Shown here: piece by piece, positions 16,778-24,962 of the stretch
Position numbering within the stretch: the stretch's first letter is position 1
Layout: every line of letters starts with the position of its first letter
Assembly: GCA_944381535.1 (NCBI GenBank)
Contig: CALWLN010000057.1
Location: 1-38,757 of the forward strand
DNA: 38,757 nucleotides
Reading direction: 5' to 3'
Source of the DNA: an uncultured Lachnospiraceae bacterium
Lineage (GTDB): Bacteria; Bacillota; Clostridia; Lachnospirales; Lachnospiraceae
Notes under the pieces: generated by a model
The model's input: only the letters and a program-made list of their open reading frames with translations
Database searches by the model: none
Told to the model about the DNA's origin: nothing
Program-made: the position numbers and the translations under genes

Positions 16778-17701
16778 ATGAAAAAGAAGATAACAGCAGT
16801 TTTGTTGGCGCTTACCATGCTGGCTTCCTCCCTGACGGCGTTTGCCCAGGAGGGCGAGGTGACGGAGCCTGTGGAGCAGGAGGGCGAGGTGACGGAGCCC
16901 ATCACCAAGGAGGATAAGCCCTATCTGTCCCTGGGGGCGAACCTCTCGGAGGAGCAGCGGAATACGGTGCTTGCGCTGTTGGGCGTGGACCCCGCCGAGC
17001 TTTCCGAGTATGATGTCATTTATACCACCATCGATGAGGAGTATCAGTATCTGGGAGACTATCTGTCCGCGGAAACCATCGGAAAGCGGTCCTTGTCTTC
17101 GGTGCTGGTGGTGAAACGGGAGCAGGGAAACGGAATTAACATTACCACGAAAAATATTTCCTACTGCACGGTGGGTATGTATAAAAATGCTCTGATTACG
17201 GCGGGAATTACCGATGCGGACATGATCGTGGCGGGACCCTTCCCCATCTCGGGAACGGCGGCTCTGGTGGGAGCCATGAAGGCTTATTCGGTCATGACCG
17301 GGGAGGAGGTTTCCGAGGAGAGTATGGACGCGGCAGTCAACGAACTGGTGCTCACCGGAGAGCTGGCGGAGAGCGTGGGAGACTCTCAGCAGGTGGAGGA
17401 ATTTATCGCCTACTTAAAGCAGCAGATTGTGGAGCAGGGGCTGAAGACGGAGGAAGAGATTCAGAAGGCCATTGAAGATGCTGAAAAGGAATTTGAGATT
17501 TCTTTAAGTGATGAGGATATGCTAAGAATCAATGAGTTGCTGCAGAAAATCAGCGATTTGGACCTGGATATCGACGCGCTGATGAGCCAGGCGAAGGATT
17601 TGTATGATAAGCTTGCGGAGATTGGGCAGTCCAGCGGCTTTTTTGATAAGGTGGCGGAATTCTTTCAGTCTATCGTAGACTTTTTTAAGAACTTATTTTA
17701 G
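16778..17701 (+). CDS. Secreted DUF1002 protein
   Basis: A 307-residue protein with a signal peptide (MKKKITAVLLALTML, cut near AFA-QE at residue 23) and no later membrane segment. The block LSLGANLSEEQRNTVLALLG and the following region match the DUF1002 family of extracellular Firmicutes proteins, whose function is unknown. Residues about 200-307 are charged and helical and could form a coiled coil, ending in an amphipathic FFDKVAEFFQSIVDFFKNLF segment. Right after the signal peptide, QEGEVTEP occurs twice, encoded by an exact 23-base repeat with period 30. The start is ATG 16778 with AAGAGGAG. It is followed by a cell-wall amidase, which suggests an envelope role. Confidence 0.88.
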   Translation: MKKKITAVLLALTMLASSLTAFAQEGEVTEPVEQEGEVTEPITKEDKPYLSLGANLSEEQRNTVLALLGVDPAELSEYDVIYTTIDEEYQYLGDYLSAETIGKRSLSSVLVVKREQGNGINITTKNISYCTVGMYKNALITAGITDADMIVAGPFPISGTAALVGAMKAYSVMTGEEVSEESMDAAVNELVLTGELAESVGDSQQVEEFIAYLKQQIVEQGLKTEEEIQKAIEDAEKEFEISLSDEDMLRINELLQKISDLDLDIDALMSQAKDLYDKLAEIGQSSGFFDKVAEFFQSIVDFFKNLF

Positions 17702-17748
17702 TAGGTTCGCAATGGTACGAAAATTTTGTGACAGGGTGAAGATGTTTC

Positions 17749-18486
17749 ATGAATACGGAAGAAATGCGTAGAAGACAGGCTGCGCGTGAGAGAATACGGA
17801 GAAAAAAGAAAAAGAGGACCATACAGTTGCTGCGGCGAATCGGGCTTTTCGTGGCGGCGGTTGCGCTGATTCTGGTCTTGGGGACGGTGACGGCGAAGCT
17901 TATCAAGGCCAGGGAGCAGAAGCAGGCCCTGGCGGAAAATTTTTCCAGGAAGGTTACGGAAATGCCGGAATTTGATGTGCAGCTGCTGACGCCTAATCCA
18001 TATTCCAGGCCCCAGACGGCGCTCAAAGAGGTAAAGGGGCTGGTGATTCACTATACGGCCAACCCGGGGACTACGGCCCAGCAGAACCATGATTATTTTG
18101 AAGGGCTTAAGGATTCTAAACTTACCAAAGCCAGCAGCCATTTTATCATCGGCATCGACGGGGAGATCATTCAGTGTATTCCCAGCAGTGAGATTGCCTA
18201 CGCATCCAATGAGCGCAATGAGGACACCCTGTCCATCGAGTGCTGTCACATGGATGAGACCGGGGAGTTTACGGAAGCCACCTATAACTCTCTGGTGGAG
18301 CTGACGGCATGGCTGTGCGGAAAGTTTGATTTTACCACGGAGGATGTGATCCGCCACTATGACGTGACGGGGAAGGACTGTCCCCGGTATTTTGTCCAGC
18401 ATGAGGATGCCTGGGAGCAGTTTCTTCTGGATGTGCAGGAGTATATTAAGACCCATGGAACCGAGGAGCCGGAAGGGCTTTCGTAG
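17749..18486 (+). CDS. Membrane-anchored N-acetylmuramoyl-L-alanine amidase (amidase_2)
   Basis: Cleaves between MurNAc and the stem peptide of peptidoglycan. The 245-residue protein has a very basic N-terminus, one membrane segment (about 29-49) and an outer amidase_2/PGRP domain (about 90-235). Zinc ligands are visible as His101 (VIHYTA), His203 (IRHYDVTG) and Cys211 (KDCPRYF); Glu164 (LSIECCH) is the likely catalytic acid. No extra cell-wall binding domain is present. The ribosome binding site (AGGGTGAAG) is weak. It ends ten bases before the methyltransferase gene, so the two are probably cotranscribed. Confidence 0.9.
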   Translation: MNTEEMRRRQAARERIRRKKKKRTIQLLRRIGLFVAAVALILVLGTVTAKLIKAREQKQALAENFSRKVTEMPEFDVQLLTPNPYSRPQTALKEVKGLVIHYTANPGTTAQQNHDYFEGLKDSKLTKASSHFIIGIDGEIIQCIPSSEIAYASNERNEDTLSIECCHMDETGEFTEATYNSLVELTAWLCGKFDFTTEDVIRHYDVTGKDCPRYFVQHEDAWEQFLLDVQEYIKTHGTEEPEGLS

Positions 18487-18496
18487 AGGAGAAAAG

Positions 18497-19975
18497 ATGG
18501 AAGAAATTTTACATGATATCAAGCAGGGCGTGAATGTTCGGGAAAATTTAATTGAAATCAGAAGCAGGCTGAAGGAGCCGTCGGAACGGGACGGGCTTTT
18601 TCGGCTTTTTGCGGGCGAACGGGAGCTGTTGGCCGCCCTTTTATCCCATGAGGACCCGAAGGCTCGCAAAAATGCGGCTCTTCTGATCGGAGAACTGGGG
18701 ATTCAGGAACTTCTGGCGGATCTGTATCAGGCCTATGAAAAGGAGGAAACGCTGTTTGTCCGGGCGGATTATCTGAAAGCCATGGAGCATCTGGACATTT
18801 CCGCTTATATAGAAAAACTGCGGGAGCAGCTGACGAAGCTGACGGCCCGTGAGGTGACGGAGGAAAACCGCAAGCATTACCGGGAGGAGGTTTCCAGGCT
18901 TCAGAGATTGGTGCTTAAGGAAACGCCGGGTGAGAACCATGCCTTTACCGGTTTTAAGGAGCGGTATGATGTGCTGCTGACCACCAACCGGAATTACCGG
19001 GAGATCACGGCCCGTCAGGTGAAGGAGGCGAAGGTGTCTCTGGTACCGTTGGGGGTCAGGGTCCGAAACGCGGAGCTGTCTCATCTGCTTTTTATCCCCA
19101 CCTTCCGGGAGCTTTTGTTCTGGCTTGACGTAACAACGGTGGAGGCGGACCCGGAGAAGGCGGCTGCGGGAATCGCCGGCTCCAATCTGCTGGAATTGCT
19201 GGAGCGGGGCCATGGGCCGTTTTCCACCTTTCGGTTTCGCATTACCGTGGCGGGGAAAATGCCTCTTGATAAGCGCGGCGATTTTATCAAAAAATGTTCC
19301 TTTGAGCTGGAACAGCGCACGGAGCGCAGGCTGATTAACAGCCCCGACCACTATGAGGCAGAATTGAAGCTGGCGGAGCGGAAGGACGGAACCTTCCTGC
19401 CCCTTTTGAAGCTGCACACGCTGAAGGATACCCGGTTTTCCTATCGGAAGGAGAGCATTGCCGCCTCCATTCATCCCTCGGACGCGGCGCTGATAGCGGC
19501 TTTGACGGTCCCCTATTTTGGCGACAGGGCCCAGGTGCTGGACCCCTTCTGCGGGGTGGGAACCATGCTCATAGAGCGGGACCGGGCCAGGCAGGCCGGC
19601 CCCATGTACGGCATTGACATCTTCGGGGAGGCCATCGCCAAGGCCCGGATCAATACCGCCCGGACCGGAAAGGAAATCCACTACATCAACCGGGATTTCT
19701 TTGCCTTCACCCATGAGTATCTTTTTGATGAGATTTTCACCAACATGCCGGTGCGGGGGAAAAAGACAAAGGAGGAGCAGGATATATTTTACAGCCGCTT
19801 TTTCGATAAAGCCGAGGAGGTCTTGAAGCGGGACGGCGTGATGATTCTCTATTCCAATGAAAAAGGCCTCATCAAAAAGCAGCTTCGCCTGCGGGAGGGC
19901 TGGCGGCTTCTCAACGAATTCTGCCTGAACGAAAAGGAAGATTTTTCCGTCTATGTCATCGGCCGGCGGAAGTAG
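18497..19975 (+). CDS. SAM-dependent methyltransferase, UPF0020/Trm11-like, with HEAT-like N-terminus
   Basis: A 492-residue cytoplasmic protein. Residues about 30-115 look like HEAT-type helical repeats; about 240-315 resemble a degenerate THUMP domain (FRITVAGK, SPDHYEAEL); 320-492 form a Rossmann methyltransferase with SAM motif DPFCGVGTML (349-358) and acidic GID (372-374). Trm11/TrmN/RlmL-type enzymes normally have (N/D)PPY in motif IV; here it is TNMPVR (415-420), so base specificity or even activity may differ. The likely substrate is a structured RNA. The start ATG 18497 is set by GAGGAG; an upstream reading frame extension lies inside the amidase gene. Confidence 0.75.
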   Translation: MEEILHDIKQGVNVRENLIEIRSRLKEPSERDGLFRLFAGERELLAALLSHEDPKARKNAALLIGELGIQELLADLYQAYEKEETLFVRADYLKAMEHLDISAYIEKLREQLTKLTAREVTEENRKHYREEVSRLQRLVLKETPGENHAFTGFKERYDVLLTTNRNYREITARQVKEAKVSLVPLGVRVRNAELSHLLFIPTFRELLFWLDVTTVEADPEKAAAGIAGSNLLELLERGHGPFSTFRFRITVAGKMPLDKRGDFIKKCSFELEQRTERRLINSPDHYEAELKLAERKDGTFLPLLKLHTLKDTRFSYRKESIAASIHPSDAALIAALTVPYFGDRAQVLDPFCGVGTMLIERDRARQAGPMYGIDIFGEAIAKARINTARTGKEIHYINRDFFAFTHEYLFDEIFTNMPVRGKKTKEEQDIFYSRFFDKAEEVLKRDGVMILYSNEKGLIKKQLRLREGWRLLNEFCLNEKEDFSVYVIGRRK

Positions 19976-19987
19976 AAGGAGGAGAAG

Positions 19988-20266
19988 ATGAAACCACACG
20001 TATGGTTTGTCTATTATCTCATAGGAATCAATATCATCAGTTTCCTGCTGATGTTTACAGATAAGCGCCGCGCTGCCCGGCACAAATGGCGCATTCCCGA
20101 AAAAACGTTATTTCTGGCGGCTCTCCTGGGAGGCAGTCCCGGAAGCCTCCTGGGCATGTACCTCTGCCGGCACAAGACGAAACACAAATCCTTCGTCATC
20201 GGAATGCCGGCGATATTTTTCGTGGAAACCGCCCTTCTGGCGGCAGGAATTTATTTCTTCACATAA
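19988..20266 (+). CDS. DUF1294 membrane protein
   Basis: A 92-residue protein with three hydrophobic segments (about 6-24, 41-60 and 70-91). The pattern FTDKRRAARHKWRIPEKTL, LGGSPGSLLGM and RHKTKHKSF is the DUF1294 signature. The function is unknown. The start ATG 19988 is directly behind AAGGAGGAG, 12 bases after the methyltransferase. Confidence 0.9.
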   Translation: MKPHVWFVYYLIGINIISFLLMFTDKRRAARHKWRIPEKTLFLAALLGGSPGSLLGMYLCRHKTKHKSFVIGMPAIFFVETALLAAGIYFFT

Positions 20267-20376
20267 GACAGGTGATCTAACCGTGCGGCCGGATTTCTAT
20301 CACGCTTTCCCGGACAGAGCCGCTCCCCGAAGCCAATACCCTGCCCCCACCACTTATCACCAGAAAATTTTTTATA

Positions 20377-20405
20377 TTGCAAACCCACAGCAAAACCGCT
20401 ATAAT
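20377..20405 (+). promoter_or_regulatory. glyA promoter
   Basis: TTGCAA (20377-20382), 17 bases, TATAAT (20400-20405). Initiation near 20412 gives a leader of about 55 bases, too short for a glycine riboswitch, and none was seen. Confidence 0.75.
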
Positions 20406-20465
20406 AATTGAAGAAGTGATTTGGCATATTACTAAAGTAAAGCGAAAAGGAAGGATGTAAGGACA

Positions 20466-21704
20466 ATGTATTCATTAGAAGAAGTAAAGGCAGTGGATAG
20501 TCAGGTAGCGGACGCCATCACTGCGGAGATGGACCGTCAAAACAGCCATATCGAGTTGATTGCCTCGGAAAACTGGGTGAGCAAGGCAGTGATGGCAGCC
20601 ATGGGAAGCCCCATGACCAACAAATATGCGGAAGGCTATCCCGGAAAACGGTACTACGGCGGTTGCCAGTGTGTGGACGTGGTGGAGAATCTCGCGATTG
20701 AGCGGGCGAAAAAGCTGTTCGGCTGTGATTATGCCAATGTGCAGCCCCATTCCGGCGCTCAGGCCAATATGGCGGTTCAGTTTGCCATGTTAAAGCCCGG
20801 CGACACCGTGATGGGTATGAATCTGGATCATGGCGGACATTTGACCCACGGAAGCCCGGTGAATTTTTCCGGTACCTATTTTCACATTGTTCCTTACGGC
20901 GTGAATGACGAGGGATTTATCGATTACGACCAGGTGCTTAAAATTGCCAGGGAATGTAAGCCCAAAATGATCATTGCCGGGGCCAGCGCCTATGCAAGAA
21001 CCATTGATTTCAAGCGGTTCCGGGAGATTGCGGACGAGGTGGGCGCATACCTGTTCGTGGATATGGCGCACATTGCGGGACTGGTGGCCGCAGGCCTTCA
21101 TCCAAGTCCCTTTCCCCATGCGCATGTGGTGACTACCACCACCCACAAGACCCTGCGGGGGCCCAGAGGCGGTATGATTCTCTGCAATCAGGCTGAGGCG
21201 GAGAAATTCAACTTCAACAAGGCCGTATTTCCCGGTATCCAGGGCGGACCTCTGATGCATGTGATCGCAGCCAAGGCGGTCTGCTTCAAAGAGGCCCTGG
21301 AGGACAGCTTCAAGGTGTATCAGCAGAATGTCATCGACAATGCCCAGGCACTGGCTCAGGGCTTGATGAAGCGGGACATCAAGCTGGTGAGCGGCGGCAC
21401 GGACAATCATTTAATGCTGGTGGACTTGACGCCCTATGATCTGACCGGTAAGGAAGTGGAGAAGCTTCTGGATTCCGTCAACATCACCTGCAACAAGAAT
21501 ACCATTCCCAACGATCCCAAGTCCCCCTTCGTGACCAGCGGTATCCGCCTGGGCTCTCCGGCTGTTACCTCCAGAGGCTTTAATACCGACGATATGGACC
21601 AGGTAGCCGAGGCAATCGCCTGCATGATTAAGGAGGGCGAGGCAGCGGCGGATAAGGCGCGGAGTATTGTCAGCGTTTTGACTGGAAAATATCCTCTGGT
21701 GTAA
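20466..21704 (+). CDS. glyA: Serine hydroxymethyltransferase
   Basis: A PLP enzyme interconverting serine and glycine with transfer of a one-carbon unit to tetrahydrofolate. The 412 residues are of normal length. [44 protein letters not shown] and the PLP-binding Lys228 in [14 protein letters not shown] are all present. The upstream SD is AAGGAAGG/AAGGACA. It is a single-gene unit with its own strong promoter and a terminator at 21781-21824. Confidence 0.97.
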   Translation: MYSLEEVKAVDSQVADAITAEMDRQNSHIELIASENWVSKAVMAAMGSPMTNKYAEGYPGKRYYGGCQCVDVVENLAIERAKKLFGCDYANVQPHSGAQANMAVQFAMLKPGDTVMGMNLDHGGHLTHGSPVNFSGTYFHIVPYGVNDEGFIDYDQVLKIARECKPKMIIAGASAYARTIDFKRFREIADEVGAYLFVDMAHIAGLVAAGLHPSPFPHAHVVTTTTHKTLRGPRGGMILCNQAEAEKFNFNKAVFPGIQGGPLMHVIAAKAVCFKEALEDSFKVYQQNVIDNAQALAQGLMKRDIKLVSGGTDNHLMLVDLTPYDLTGKEVEKLLDSVNITCNKNTIPNDPKSPFVTSGIRLGSPAVTSRGFNTDDMDQVAEAIACMIKEGEAAADKARSIVSVLTGKYPLV

Positions 21705-21780
21705 GTGGCATATATGATTTGGAATAGAAACCGGGAAAGGTGAATATAGGCTGATTTCCGGAAGTGACTGATGATAAGTA

Positions 21781-21824
21781 AAAAGGCTCTCAACCTCTTG
21801 AACTTGGAGGGGTGGAGGGCCTTT
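21781..21824 (+). terminator. glyA terminator
   Basis: AAAAGGCTCTCAACCTC pairs with GAGGGGTGGAGGGCCTTT (three bulged bases) around a short loop. It lies 77 bases after the glyA stop. The final T run is only three bases, but the stem is long. Confidence 0.6.
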
Positions 21825-21834
21825 GTTGGCTACT

Positions 21835-21867
21835 CTGGCGGTGGTGCCGCCAGGGAGGTTTTCTTTT
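21835..21867 (+). terminator. Second hairpin with T tract after glyA
   Basis: CTGGCGG, five-base loop, CCGCCAG, then GGAGG and TTTTCTTTT. It may act as a back-up terminator. The GGAGG between stem and T tract makes it non-ideal. Confidence 0.4.
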
Positions 21868-21928
21868 GGGAGTGTTGCTGATAGGGACGGTTAGGGCTCT
21901 CGAGGCGCGGTTCAAAATAGCTCTTTAT

Positions 21929-22207
21929 TCAGCAGAAGTAGTGGATTTCACCGAAACAGTCAAGCCACTTTTGAATAATAGAGGTACTATTGGCTTCAAC
22001 CACGCGTATCAATTTGTTCAGAATTCTTGGCGGAATCTTTGAATTATTATTACAAAGAAGGACCTTTCCAGATTGTGTTATCCAAAGTTTTGTGGCATTG
22101 GCACTGGCGCGTCCTTCGGCAATGTGAACATGAACTGGTTCCAGAGGATTATTTTCATTTGACCAGAAGTATATCATATACGGCCCAATTCTAAGAATTT
22201 GTGGCAT
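21929..22207 (-). CDS. DUF4160 domain protein
   Basis: A 92-residue soluble protein. The start MPQILRIGPYMIYFWSNEN and EPVHVHIAEGRASANATKLW are the DUF4160 signature. Members often occur in two-gene modules with a small acidic partner and have been listed with toxin-antitoxin-like systems, but the activity is unproven. The start is ATG 22207 behind GGAGGGGGG at 8 bases. It overlaps its upstream partner by 17 bases. Base composition is more AT-rich than the neighbouring genes, which fits acquisition by transfer. Confidence 0.85.
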   Translation of the reverse strand: MPQILRIGPYMIYFWSNENNPLEPVHVHIAEGRASANATKLWITQSGKVLLCNNNSKIPPRILNKLIRVVEANSTSIIQKWLDCFGEIHYFC

Positions 22208-22463
22208 TTAAGATTCCCCCCTCCTGGGAAAACTCTATAATGAGGTGCGCATTATCTTTTATTAACTGCTGAAAGTAATTTAGTTCGGCTTCGGAGTAGC
22301 CTTCGATATCCTCCCATGTGTATTCCGGAAGCCAGCAGGTGGCGTTGTGAAATCCGTCTTTGATATCTGGGGTTTCGATGTAAACTTTGACTTTGCCGTC
22401 CGGCTTCATTTCGGAGTGAGTAATTTCTGTGTCATCGTTCAGTGTAATAAATGGATACATCAT
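22191..22463 (-). CDS. Small acidic partner of the DUF4160 protein
   Basis: A 90-residue soluble acidic protein (THSEMKPDGKVKVYIETPD near the N-terminus, WEDIEGYSEAELNYFQQLIK in the middle, EFSQEGGI near the end). It is of the type found immediately upstream of DUF4160 genes in Firmicutes; I cannot give it a firm family name. I chose ATG 22463 because AAAGGA is 10 bases upstream; a GTG at 22472 would overlap that site. Coding overlap with the DUF4160 gene means the two are translated together. The role (antitoxin-like or otherwise) is open. Confidence 0.65.
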   Translation of the reverse strand: MMYPFITLNDDTEITHSEMKPDGKVKVYIETPDIKDGFHNATCWLPEYTWEDIEGYSEAELNYFQQLIKDNAHLIIEFSQEGGILNATNS

Positions 22464-22739
22464 AATAAGCACATCCTTTTTGTTTTATTTGTTATATTTG
22501 TTGTATTACGCATACATGTTTTTCAGCAGTAAGTTTCAAGGCTATTATATAACAAAATCTTGAAATTGCAAACAAGTATCCAAAAAATAAAATGCGTCTC
22601 AAAAAGTAGTTTTCATTCTTAAGTGTTAGCAACAAATTAAGAACAAATTCGACAAAACCTATAAATTATAATAGCTTGAAGTGGAAATTTAAGGAAACTT
22701 TAAGAAAAACAATCAGCTTTCATAATGTGCGGATGTTAG

Positions 22740-22782
22740 GATGGTTATGAACGTAAGAAAGGCGGCATAGCCATCTTTTTTT
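22740..22782 (+). terminator. Intrinsic terminator in the leader of the export operon
   Basis: GATGGTTATG (22740-22749) pairs with CATAGCCATC (22766-22775), ten pairs including one G-T, and is followed by seven Ts. It lies 85 bases upstream of the first adaptor gene with no gene to its left on this strand, so it probably regulates the operon by attenuation. A TATAAT at 22667-22672 (poor -35) could start the transcript. A nine-codon ORF (22741-22770, MVMNVRKAA) overlaps the left arm and loop. Apart from this, the gap 22464-22866 is AT-rich and empty. Confidence 0.65.
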
Positions 22783-22866
22783 AAAACTTTTTCGGACTCT
22801 GTCTCGTCTAACAGAGCAGAGGCAGCAACAAGACAGTTGTCGTATCATTTTTTTAGGAGGAAAAGC

Positions 22867-24255
22867 ATGAGTAAGAAAAAAATCGGTATTATTGCCGCAG
22901 TTGCAGTCGTAGTAGTTGCGGCGGCGGCGACAGGAGTATGGTTCCTGCTTCGAGGTATCGGAGGGGGAAGTAACAACGGTGACAAGGTGTATGTGGAGTC
23001 CGTAGCCACATTAACCAACACAAACGCAGGAGTGCAGAACCGTTATTCCGGCGTGGTGGAGCCCCAGCAGTCCTGGGAAATCAAGAAGAATTCGGAAAAG
23101 ACCGTGAAGGAGATTTTTGTAAAAGAGGGGGATATGGTGGAAGTGGGCACTCCCTTATTTGAGTACGATACTGATTCCATCAAGGATGAGATCGCGCAGG
23201 CAAAGCTGGAGATGGAGGGGATAGACAATCAGATCTCCGATTACTACAGTCAGATTGAGGCACTTAAGGAGGAGCGGGCGGCGGTATCCGAGGATGAAAA
23301 ATTTCAGTATACCACCCAGATTCAGTCTATCCAGACCTCCATTAAGCAGGCTGAGTACAACAAAGAGAGCAAGAAGGCAGAGATAGCCAAGAAAGAAGAA
23401 TCCTTAAATAACGCTGTGGTGAACAGTGAGCTTGCCGGTACTATCAAGAGCATCAGTGAAAATGGTGTGGATCCCTATACGGGTCAGGAGATGCCCTTTA
23501 TGACGGTTCTGGCTGTGGGGGATTATCGTGTTAAGGGAACGGTAAATGAGCAGAATGTGTACAGTATCCCGGTTGGTTCTCCGGTGATTCTGCGCTCCAG
23601 AGTGGATGAGGAGCAGACCTGGACGGGGACTGTCACGGAGGTGGATACCAATACCACGGAGAGCAGTAATAACAATGGCGTGATGTATGACGGGGGCAGC
23701 CCGGAGACGGCCAGCAAATATCCCTTTTACATAGCCCTGGACGATGCGGAAGGCCTGATTCTGGGACAGCATGTCTATATTGAGATGGACATGGGCCAGA
23801 CCCAGCCAAAGGAAGGACTCTGGCTTTATGAGGGTTATATCGTGACGGACGAAGATGGAAGCTATGTGTGGGCGGACAACGGAAAGCAGCGGTTGGAAAA
23901 GCGCAGGGTAGAGCTGGGTGAGTATGACGGGGAGATGGCGGCCTATGAGATTTTATCCGGTCTCAGTGAGGAGGATTATATTGCCTTTCCCATGAATTCC
24001 ATGTATGAGGGCGTTCCCACCGTAACCGACATGGCTGAGGTGGATTACACCTCTCCCATGTATCAGGAGGAAAACGGCGACATGCCCGTGGATGAGGGTA
24101 TGCCGGAAGGCGGCGATATGCCTATAGATGAGGGGATGCAGGAGGACGACGATATACTCATGGACGAGGGTATGCCGGAAGAAGGAACCATAGACGATGG
24201 AGCTTCAGATGTTCCGATGACAGATACTCCGGCGGACGCCGGCGTCTTAGAATAG
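22867..24255 (+). CDS. Membrane-fusion adaptor protein 1 of a MacAB-like exporter
   Basis: A 462-residue protein anchored by an N-terminal membrane segment (about 6-28). Outside, it shows adaptor architecture: lipoyl half (KEIFVKEGDMVEVGTPLFEYD), a long coiled-coil hairpin (about 95-180), second lipoyl half, and a beta-barrel part (GTVNEQNVYSIPVGSPVILRS). This resembles YknX/MacA. The last 60 residues are an unusual tail rich in Met, Asp, Glu and Gly with a repeated DMPxDEGM-like unit. The start ATG 22867 follows TTAGGAGG; the frame extends upstream without a binding site. First of four genes that together form an exporter. Confidence 0.85.
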   Translation: MSKKKIGIIAAVAVVVVAAAATGVWFLLRGIGGGSNNGDKVYVESVATLTNTNAGVQNRYSGVVEPQQSWEIKKNSEKTVKEIFVKEGDMVEVGTPLFEYDTDSIKDEIAQAKLEMEGIDNQISDYYSQIEALKEERAAVSEDEKFQYTTQIQSIQTSIKQAEYNKESKKAEIAKKEESLNNAVVNSELAGTIKSISENGVDPYTGQEMPFMTVLAVGDYRVKGTVNEQNVYSIPVGSPVILRSRVDEEQTWTGTVTEVDTNTTESSNNNGVMYDGGSPETASKYPFYIALDDAEGLILGQHVYIEMDMGQTQPKEGLWLYEGYIVTDEDGSYVWADNGKQRLEKRRVELGEYDGEMAAYEILSGLSEEDYIAFPMNSMYEGVPTVTDMAEVDYTSPMYQEENGDMPVDEGMPEGGDMPIDEGMQEDDDILMDEGMPEEGTIDDGASDVPMTDTPADAGVLE

Positions 24256-24272
24256 ATTCCGGAGGTGCCTCT

Positions 24273-24962
24273 ATGATACTTGATTTGAAACATATTTATA
24301 AGGATTATCAACAGGATAAGCTGGTGGTACCGGTGCTGAAGGATATTTCCCTGCAGGTGGAGGAAGGGGAGTACGTGGCCGTTATGGGTCCTTCCGGTTC
24401 CGGAAAAACCACCCTGATGAATATCATCGGCTGCCTGGACCGTCCCACTTCCGGGACTTATGAGCTGGCCGGAGAAGATATTTTAAAGTACAAGGATAAA
24501 GAAATGTCGAATGTGCGTTTAAGAAGCATTGGCTTCGTGTTCCAGAGCTTTCATCTGCTGCCGAGACAGAGCGCCCTTGAGAATGTGGCTCTGCCCTTAA
24601 GCTATGCAGGCGTTAAAAAAAGAGAGCGAAGGGAGCGGGCGGCCAGGGCTCTTGAGCGGGTTGGGCTGGGAGATCGTCTGAATTTCAAACCGACTCAGTT
24701 ATCCGGCGGGCAGAAACAGCGCGTAGCCATTGCCCGGGCCATGGTGAACAATCCCAAGCTGCTGCTTGCGGATGAGCCAACAGGAGCCCTGGATTCCAAG
24801 TCCGGGAAACAGATTATGGAGCTGTTTGCGGCTCTGCACAGGGAGGGAGTCACTATTGTGATGATCACCCATGACAAAGCCATAGCTTCCCACGCAAAGC
24901 GTGTGGTGCAGATTATAGACGGTGAGATTACCGAGGGCAGCAAGGAGGTACAGGATGCGTAG
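24273..24962 (+). CDS. ABC transporter ATP-binding protein, MacB/LolD/YknY-like
   Basis: A 229-residue ABC ATPase with Walker A GPSGSGKTT (39-47), Q-loop Gln91, signature LSGGQ (143-147), Walker B LLLADE (163-168) and H-loop His200. The DEPTGALDSKSG pattern is typical of the MacB/LolD/FtsE group, which works with FtsX-type permeases by mechanotransmission. It lies between the two adaptor genes; the start is behind GGAGGTG. Its end overlaps the second adaptor gene by 8 bases. Confidence 0.95.
   Translation: MILDLKHIYKDYQQDKLVVPVLKDISLQVEEGEYVAVMGPSGSGKTTLMNIIGCLDRPTSGTYELAGEDILKYKDKEMSNVRLRSIGFVFQSFHLLPRQSALENVALPLSYAGVKKRERRERAARALERVGLGDRLNFKPTQLSGGQKQRVAIARAMVNNPKLLLADEPTGALDSKSGKQIMELFAALHREGVTIVMITHDKAIASHAKRVVQIIDGEITEGSKEVQDA

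Noticed and set aside
16847-16899. Two copies of a 23-base repeat near the start of the DUF1002 gene as a possible mobile or CRISPR-like repeat
   Set aside because: Only two units, in frame, encoding QEGEVTEP twice after the signal peptide; a local tandem duplication.
18641-20083. A 480-codon open frame opposite the methyltransferase gene
   Set aside because: It is an antisense shadow of a GC-biased real gene with low-quality composition (Leu, Gln, Pro, Arg runs).
20267-20465. Glycine riboswitch before glyA
   Set aside because: The predicted leader is only about 55 bases and has no glycine aptamer-like pairing.
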